Virus record (IMG/VR): IMGVR_UViG_3300012923_000140
Location: 1 to 26,868 of that record
Length of the DNA: 26,868 bases
Reading direction: 5' to 3' (one strand)
Source: a virus
The notes under the pieces are model-generated. The model was not told where the DNA came from. It saw only the letters and a program-made list of their open reading frames with translations, and did no database searches. A program made the translations under genes and the position numbers. Shown here piece after piece: positions 22,504 to 26,868 of this stretch (position 1 is the stretch's first letter; each line of letters opens with the position of its first letter).

Positions 22504-22857
22504 CTAAGTTGACACCGGCGCATGCTGGAACGGAATGAGTGCGTCGCGGATCGCGACGACGCCGTCAGCGGTGAGGTCATATAGAACCCTGGGTGGCCTG
22601 TATTCCGTGGCGGCGTTAACTTTCTCATGGTGGCACCGGACCCAGCCCCGGCGCTCGAAGCTGCGGAATATCTGAGATACCGAGGTGGGCGACGTCCCGA
22701 CCCGCTTGGCGATCTCCCAGCCCCAGTGCTTCTTGTCCCGCTCCGTAAGCATGATGCTGCCGACCTTGAGCGATATGGTAGGGATTCTCCCGTTGCTTCC
22801 AGAGTACCCCCGGCGCTGCCGGTAGTCTTTCATCGCGTGGGACATGACGTTTACCAT
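22504..22857 (-). CDS. PadR-like winged-helix transcription regulator
   Basis: On the reverse strand, this gene shows WGWEIAKRVGTSPTSVSQIF (winged-helix recognition region) and RPPRVLYDLTADGVVAI, close to the PadR signature RPPRxxYxLTxxG. The start is uncertain: the Met at 22857 is chosen because longer starts would overlap the GIY-YIG gene heavily; a start a few codons later is also possible. It follows the endonuclease gene in the same direction, overlapping by seven bases. It may regulate the element or host genes. Confidence 0.65.
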   Translation of the reverse strand: MVNVMSHAMKDYRQRRGYSGSNGRIPTISLKVGSIMLTERDKKHWGWEIAKRVGTSPTSVSQIFRSFERRGWVRCHHEKVNAATEYRPPRVLYDLTADGVVAIRDALIPFQHAPVST

Positions 22858-23657
22858 AGAGAAAGTTGGGCTGGACTGCTTGAGCACTTTCCACGAATGC
22901 GTTTAACTTTCCCTCGCAGTGCTCGGCTTATTTTCAGGCTAGTCTCGGAAGAGACGACCCGACCCTTGTTTTGTGATGCTCTTAGTGTAGCAAGCGCCTT
23001 TCCCTCATTGCTGGCGTAGAAAGCTTTCAGGGACACGCTTCGCTTGATTTTAGAATCGATGCTTTGTGGCCTGCCTGTAAGAGCAGCAATGGCGGCTTGA
23101 GTTGTTGCGGGACTGGGTCTCCTACCCTTGCATTTTTCTTTCATCTTAAGAATGGATTCCTGGGTATGTCTGCCCCAGCTTTTGCGTTTTGTTCCTAATT
23201 GCTTAAGTCTACTTTGTTCCACAGCAGCGCGGTCTCTTGGCTGTCCTCGTCGAGAAGCAATACGTTTCTCGATTAGTTCTAAAGATTGCTTTTTCCCAAG
23301 TAGAGCGTTGCGCTTTTTGAGTCTCGTTTCAGCGCTTGGTGCAAACATTCCTTCACCGCCGGCAGTCAAATTGTAACCGTTAGGAGAGATCGTATTTTCT
23401 TGGGAGATAATTTCCCGTTCTGCGATCATGAGCGAGTTCCTGTCGATGGCACAGGCGACCTCTTCGATGACGAACTGGTTTTTACCGTACTTAGCGATCG
23501 CAGCGTGTATGGCATGACCCTTCCCATTTCCGACACTCAGAAGGTGCGCTTGCCAGCGTCTTTTCAACTTCCGTATCGTCACTCCAATGTAGCTTTTCCC
23601 TGAAACCAGACACGTGATTTTGTATACAAGTCCATATGGCGGTCCTGATGCTTTCAA
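22851..23657 (-). CDS. GIY-YIG homing endonuclease
   Basis: The 268-residue reverse-strand protein has the GIY-YIG-like motif GLVYKITC with SYIGVT, then RWQAHLLS and an AAIAKYGKNQF region, typical of the GIY-YIG nuclease domain. The C-terminal half contains NUMOD3-like repeats (KKRNALLGKKQS, ILKMKEKCKG, KISRALRGK). Its DNA is visibly lower in GC than its neighbours. It lies in the middle of what seems to be an interrupted prohead protease/scaffold unit. The ATG is at 23655-23657 on the reverse strand. Confidence 0.85.
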   Translation of the reverse strand: MKASGPPYGLVYKITCLVSGKSYIGVTIRKLKRRWQAHLLSVGNGKGHAIHAAIAKYGKNQFVIEEVACAIDRNSLMIAEREIISQENTISPNGYNLTAGGEGMFAPSAETRLKKRNALLGKKQSLELIEKRIASRRGQPRDRAAVEQSRLKQLGTKRKSWGRHTQESILKMKEKCKGRRPSPATTQAAIAALTGRPQSIDSKIKRSVSLKAFYASNEGKALATLRASQNKGRVVSSETSLKISRALRGKVKRIRGKCSSSPAQLSLW

Positions 23658-23731
23658 CCTGCTGACTCCCCTTCATATTGCGCGCGCACTCATGAATATA
23701 CAGTGAAACAGCCCAGTGATAAATCCCATGA

Positions 23732-25147
23732 ATGGCACGCGTTCTGAGAAATTTACGAATCGATGACGTATCATCGGTTGATGTCGGCGCTGGCCGCGGC
23801 GTCAAGGTGGTCCTCACGAAGCGCAACATGCCTTCGTTGTACGAGTCCATGGGGCCTGACGAGATCGCGGACCTTTCCGAGGAAGTGGCGGAGTATCTGA
23901 AGCGCGAGTTCAGCGGCAAGGAGCGTCAGTCGGCCGCGGACAGTGGGGCCGCGTTGCCTGATGGGTCCTATCCGATCAAGACCAAGGAAGACCTCGGCAA
24001 CGCCATCCAGGCGATCGGCCGCGCGAAGAATCCGGCGAAGGCTAAGGCGCACATCAAGGCGCGCGCTTCTGCGCTCGGCGCGTCAGATATGCTGCCGGAC
24101 TCCTGGAGCAAGAAACTCACCAAAGCCGACGTGGAGTTGATCGCCGAGCGCAACGCCTTCGCCAGGGTGTGCAAGGCGGCGAAGGACTTCAGCGACATGG
24201 CAGACGCCATGGAGACGGCAGAGGACGCGTCGGAACTCATGTGCGCCGTCCGCGACGCGATGTGCGCTCTCGATTGCTCGATACAGTCCATCCTTTGCGA
24301 CGAGGCTATCACCGACAAGGTCCCGTCGATCACCACCAGCTACAACCAGTTCAAGGATCACATCGCCAGCCTCGGCCTTGAGGACGACGCGGACGACGAC
24401 GACACCAGCAAGAGGGACGACGACATGACCACTCCCGCTCTCAGCCCGCAGGTTCAGAAAATGATGGATGAGGCGGTCGCCAAGGCAGTCGCCGCCGCCA
24501 CCGCTTCCAGCGAGGAGAAGATCAACAAACTCCTCGACGACCTCGTCGTCTCGAAGATGAGCGACGCCCAGAAGACCTACCACGACAACCTGGGGTCGGA
24601 CGCGGACAAGAAGAAGTTCCGTGACATGTCGCCCGATGCGCGCGACGGCGAGATGGACAAGACGAAAAAGCGTCTGTCCGACGATCCGATCGTCAAGGGT
24701 TTGATGGCCGAGAACGCAGATCTGAAGAAGCGCCTCGACGCCATGGACGACGAGCGCGACCTCAAGATCGCCAAGCAGGACGCGAAGGACTCCGGGTTCA
24801 CCCAGACCGACGCCGGCGAGGTGCTGATGAAGATGCGCCGCGGCGACAAGGACGCGATCAAGAAGTACGAGGGCATGGTCGCCGAGTTGGCGAAGTCCAA
24901 GAAGGCGTTCGAGAAGTCCAGCCGCGCGTTCGATGAACTCGGACATACAGGCTCGCCGGAGGGCGAAGGTGCCACCGCGATGGACTCCATCACCACGATG
25001 GCCAAGGCGCTGCGCGAGAAGGACCCGTCCCTCACCGAGGCCCAGGCGTTCGACAAGGCCTACAACGATCCGGCCAACGTCAAGCTGCGCCAGGCCGAGG
25101 CCGACGCGCGCATGGCCAAGATCCACGGCCGGTCCCACGCCGCCTGA
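23732..25147 (+). CDS. scaffold-like protein with XkdF C-terminal-type N-terminus (471 aa)
   Basis: The first 30 residues (ARVLRNLRIDDVSSVDVG, then VKVVLTKR) resemble the end of XkdF-type prohead proteases, normally joined directly to FSIGG segments such as the one that ends the upstream 995-residue protein. A DUF6582-like piece follows (YPIKTKEDLGNAIQAIGRAK). The rest is charged helix (AENADLKKRLDAMDDERD), fitting a scaffold. No Shine-Dalgarno precedes the ATG at 23732, so this may be an artificial start of a gene cut in two, or the 3' exon of a spliced gene. Downstream it is followed by the decoration gene. Confidence 0.75.
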   Translation: MARVLRNLRIDDVSSVDVGAGRGVKVVLTKRNMPSLYESMGPDEIADLSEEVAEYLKREFSGKERQSAADSGAALPDGSYPIKTKEDLGNAIQAIGRAKNPAKAKAHIKARASALGASDMLPDSWSKKLTKADVELIAERNAFARVCKAAKDFSDMADAMETAEDASELMCAVRDAMCALDCSIQSILCDEAITDKVPSITTSYNQFKDHIASLGLEDDADDDDTSKRDDDMTTPALSPQVQKMMDEAVAKAVAAATASSEEKINKLLDDLVVSKMSDAQKTYHDNLGSDADKKKFRDMSPDARDGEMDKTKKRLSDDPIVKGLMAENADLKKRLDAMDDERDLKIAKQDAKDSGFTQTDAGEVLMKMRRGDKDAIKKYEGMVAELAKSKKAFEKSSRAFDELGHTGSPEGEGATAMDSITTMAKALREKDPSLTEAQAFDKAYNDPANVKLRQAEADARMAKIHGRSHAA

Positions 25148-25185
25148 GCCAGGCACGACATCCGTTCCACGGAGGAGCAGTAGCC

Positions 25186-25776
25186 ATGTACTTCGAGAAA
25201 GAGATCGGCCAGGGCCGCGCCTTCATGGAGCTGGAACGCCGGGCGGACGGCGGTTTCGGCATCAAGCGCCGCGGGTTCATCCAGCGCGCCAAGGGCCGTC
25301 CGGTGCAGCAGCAGCAGGCGACGGAGTCGCCGCTCATCCACGACGGGTCGCAGACTATTCTGTCGACTGGCCAGGACTTCCGCAACTCGACGCTGACAGG
25401 AACGACCCTCTCGGGACCGAGCGGCAGTGGTCAATTTTTGCTAGTCACGCTCAGCACCGGTCGCACCATCACCCTGTTCACGTCGACGATGATCAATTTG
25501 TCGTCGGCCCAATCAGTGTATGGCGTCTGTCAGAACAAGCCACGAGCTGGTGATGCGGTCGACGTCGGTATCTTTGGCTTCACGAAGGTGGTGTCAGCAT
25601 CCACTGCAATCGCTGGCGGATCATTGCTGCAAGCATCATCCACATCATCCGGCGCAGTTGTTCCGTGGGCTAGCGGTAATGGCAGAGCGGTCGGCATCGC
25701 AATCGAGAACGCGCTCAGCGTCGGTGCAGTGTTCACCGCCTTCGTGGGCGGCGTTCAGATCGCGTCGAGCTTCTAA
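25186..25776 (+). CDS. capsid decoration/head fibre-like protein
   Basis: GGAGGAG lies upstream of the ATG. The 196-residue product has a basic front and a beta-rich second half (AGDAVDVGIFGFTKVVSAST, then AVGIAIENALSVGAVFTAFVG), the DUF2190-like pattern of phage capsid-decorating proteins. It precedes the major capsid gene, as expected. Its TAA stop overlaps, by four bases, the stop of the reverse-strand HNH gene. Confidence 0.72.
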   Translation: MYFEKEIGQGRAFMELERRADGGFGIKRRGFIQRAKGRPVQQQQATESPLIHDGSQTILSTGQDFRNSTLTGTTLSGPSGSGQFLLVTLSTGRTITLFTSTMINLSSAQSVYGVCQNKPRAGDAVDVGIFGFTKVVSASTAIAGGSLLQASSTSSGAVVPWASGNGRAVGIAIENALSVGAVFTAFVGGVQIASSF

Positions 25777-26381
25777 CGGAGAACGTGCGCAGGATATGTT
25801 TTCTCGAACCAGGAGATCAGCGCCTTACGGTCGCGCGATAGAAGCAGACGATGAGCAATCCAGTGGCAGTCGACACATATGACGGCGAAATTCGTGGGAT
25901 GATCGTTCCCATGATCCCCGTCGATATGGTGAAGATCGATGCGCTTTTCAGCGCGGGTTACGCCGCAAGCTTGGCATCGATCCTCTGTCGCGTTGAGGAA
26001 CTCAAGCGCCTCTGGTCCATGTCTGTCGAGGATGCGAAATACTCGCTGGCGTTTGAACGTTTGCTGGTAGTGTTCCTCACAGTACAGCGTCGATCCCTTG
26101 CGCAACTTCTTTGGGCACATCGAGCACTTGCCAAGTTTGCGGGAGCGCGCTCGACTGTCGGCAATGCGTTTGCGTTCCCATTGCGCGCAATTCTTGCATT
26201 TGGTCAGTCCCGGTTGAGATGGGCGTTCACACCGTGCGCAGAGTCCTTTCCGCACCCGACTGATGTGACGAATGGTGTTCACATGCAGTCCGAGACGTCT
26301 CGCTGTCTCAGGGATGTTCCCCTCAGTCTCATCGAGCATTTTGAAAATAGGCTCGCGATCAACTCTGACCCGGCTTGGCAT
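25773..26381 (-). CDS. free-standing HNH homing endonuclease
   Basis: The reverse-strand gene begins at the Met at 26379-26381, preceded by AGGAG six bases away; an earlier Met (26429) lacks one. The 202-residue product has a helix-turn-helix-like front (ETARRLGLHVNTIRHISRV), four zinc-binding CxxC pairs (CARC, CKNC, CSMC, CQAC), and the HNH core RIDLHHIDGDHGNDHPTNFAV with VDCHWIAHRL. It lies convergent between the decoration and capsid genes. Its stop overlaps the decoration stop by four bases. Confidence 0.85.
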   Translation of the reverse strand: MPSRVRVDREPIFKMLDETEGNIPETARRLGLHVNTIRHISRVRKGLCARCERPSQPGLTKCKNCAQWERKRIADSRARSRKLGKCSMCPKKLRKGSTLYCEEHYQQTFKRQRVFRILDRHGPEALEFLNATEDRCQACGVTRAEKRIDLHHIDGDHGNDHPTNFAVICVDCHWIAHRLLLSRDRKALISWFEKTYPAHVLR

Positions 26382-26408
26382 GGTTGTTCTCCTGTCCTGT
26401 CCACCAAA

Positions 26409-26435
26409 GCCTACGCACAGAATGTTCACGTAGGC
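26409..26435 (+). promoter_or_regulatory. 7-bp hairpin in the HNH-capsid spacer
   Basis: GCCTACG and CGTAGGC pair perfectly around a 13-base loop. It lies in the leader of both the HNH gene (reverse) and capsid gene (forward). Function unknown. Confidence 0.35.
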
Positions 26436-26474
26436 AACAGCGCAACACGAGAAAGCCGCGTCCAGCGTGCTGTT

Positions 26475-26498
26475 CTCCTAGCTAAATAGGAGGTTGCC
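26475..26498 (+). promoter_or_regulatory. Shine-Dalgarno hairpin before the capsid start
   Basis: CTCCTA (26475-26480) pairs with TAGGAG (26487-26492) over a six-base loop. The strong AGGAGG ribosome-binding site, five bases before the AUA codon at 26499, would be hidden in this stem. Confidence 0.55.
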
Positions 26499-26868
26499 AT
26501 ACCCCAGCCGACCTTCGGCGATGTTCATGTGGCAGCGGCGCTGACACAAATCGCGGTCGCCTACTTCCAGAGCGACGACAACTACGTTGCGGACAAGGTG
26601 TTTCCGATGGTGCCGGTCCAGCACCAGACGGATGTGTATTTCGTCTGGTCGAAGGCTGATTTTTTCCGCGACGAGGCGCAGGTCCGCGCCGACGCGTCGG
26701 AGTCGGCGGGCACCGGCGTCAACCTGACGACGCAGACCTACAGCGCCAAAGTTTGGGCATTGCATCAGGACGTCGGTCCGCAGGTCCGCGCCAACCAGGA
26801 TCCGGCGATCGATATCGACGTAGTGAGCACTAGGCAGTTGATGCAAAAATTGATGATACGCCGTGATA
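26499..26868 (+). CDS. major capsid protein (5' part), apparent AUA start
   Basis: The frame runs without a stop from 26499 to the edge. The product would begin (M)PQPTFGDVHVAAALTQIAV and contains YVADKVFPMVPV, DVYFVWSKADFFRDEA and QVRADASESAGTG, which fit a recurring phage major capsid family. The only in-frame codon at correct distance (five bases) from AGGAGG is ATA; an in-frame stop (TAG) lies just before. The first GTG is ten codons later, in a conserved-looking part. A sequencing error or mutation of ATG to ATA is possible. The gene continues outside the window. Confidence 0.72.
   Translation, partial: MPQPTFGDVHVAAALTQIAVAYFQSDDNYVADKVFPMVPVQHQTDVYFVWSKADFFRDEAQVRADASESAGTGVNLTTQTYSAKVWALHQDVGPQVRANQDPAIDIDVVSTRQLMQKLMIRRD

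Larger units (their letters stand above)
22194..22507 (+). repeat. 18-bp direct repeats bounding a small ORF
   Basis: CAGCGAGCCGCCGACTAA occurs identically at 22194-22211 and 22490-22507, bracketing the 80-residue ORF. The second copy covers the end of the reverse-strand winged-helix gene. The spacing suggests a small mobile cassette or a duplication. Confidence 0.8.

Noticed and set aside
21419-23731. Group I or group II intron
   Set aside because: I looked for the P7/P3 core and the domain V hairpin, and for GUGYG at the 5' boundary, and saw none convincingly. A spliced element remains only a hypothesis.
24083-25156. Long reverse-strand frame (357 residues) antisense to the scaffold-like gene
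   Set aside because: Low-complexity Leu/Val/Gly/Arg-rich composition is typical of a frame opposite a GC-rich helical gene, and no motif is recognised.

Overview
The window is GC-rich, densely packed tailed-phage (or prophage) DNA. Its genes lie mostly on the + strand in one long operon-like run, with many ATGA/TGATG stop-start overlaps. The large terminase, DUF935/Mu gp29-like portal, MuF-type head morphogenesis protein, XkdF-type prohead protease, scaffold-like protein, decoration protein and major capsid protein appear in head-module order. The style of the small proteins, with repeated PDxPRDxxGxW motifs, ChaB and HiPIP-like domains, suggests a phage of an alphaproteobacterium, possibly Rhizobiales. 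This host guess is inference. No integrase, tail or lysis gene was recognised.

Layout. (1) 1-4526 is a sugar cassette: the C-terminus of a CMP-nonulosonate cytidylyltransferase, a LegC-like PLP aminotransferase, a NeuC/LegG-like UDP-GlcNAc 2-epimerase, a class I methyltransferase and small proteins. (2) 4558-5801 holds tiny overlapping genes: zinc-finger, membrane and coiled-coil proteins. (3) 5835-10450 is the packaging module: two possible terminase-small/DNA-binding proteins, TerL, three small proteins and the portal. An array of 12-bp iterons lies just upstream of TerL. (4) 10528-12972 encodes a B12-type radical SAM protein whose [4Fe-4S] motif is interrupted by an HNH-containing intein. 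(5) 12969-18486 holds the head morphogenesis protein, a di-heme DUF1111 cytochrome, small proteins, a structured RNA and a degenerate tRNA-like sequence. (6) 18431-21418 encodes a 995-residue fusion: HiPIP-like, coiled coil, histidine phosphatase, ChaB, ParB-like and XkdF protease. (7) 21419-23731 is an apparent insertion with two terminators, a structured non-coding stretch, a small ORF between 18-bp direct repeats, a winged-helix gene and a GIY-YIG endonuclease. (8) 23732-26868 holds the scaffold-like protein, decoration protein, a reverse-strand HNH endonuclease and the start of the major capsid gene.

How it may work together. The sugar genes, methyltransferase and radical SAM protein look like a surface-glycan or virion-modification set. 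The packaging and head genes form an ordinary morphogenesis module heavily colonised by homing elements (intein-HNH, GIY-YIG, free-standing HNH). Most unusual are the intein that splits a radical SAM cluster motif, the phage-borne di-heme cytochrome, the six-part protease fusion, the iterons beside TerL, and a capsid gene that seems to start at AUA with its Shine-Dalgarno inside a hairpin.
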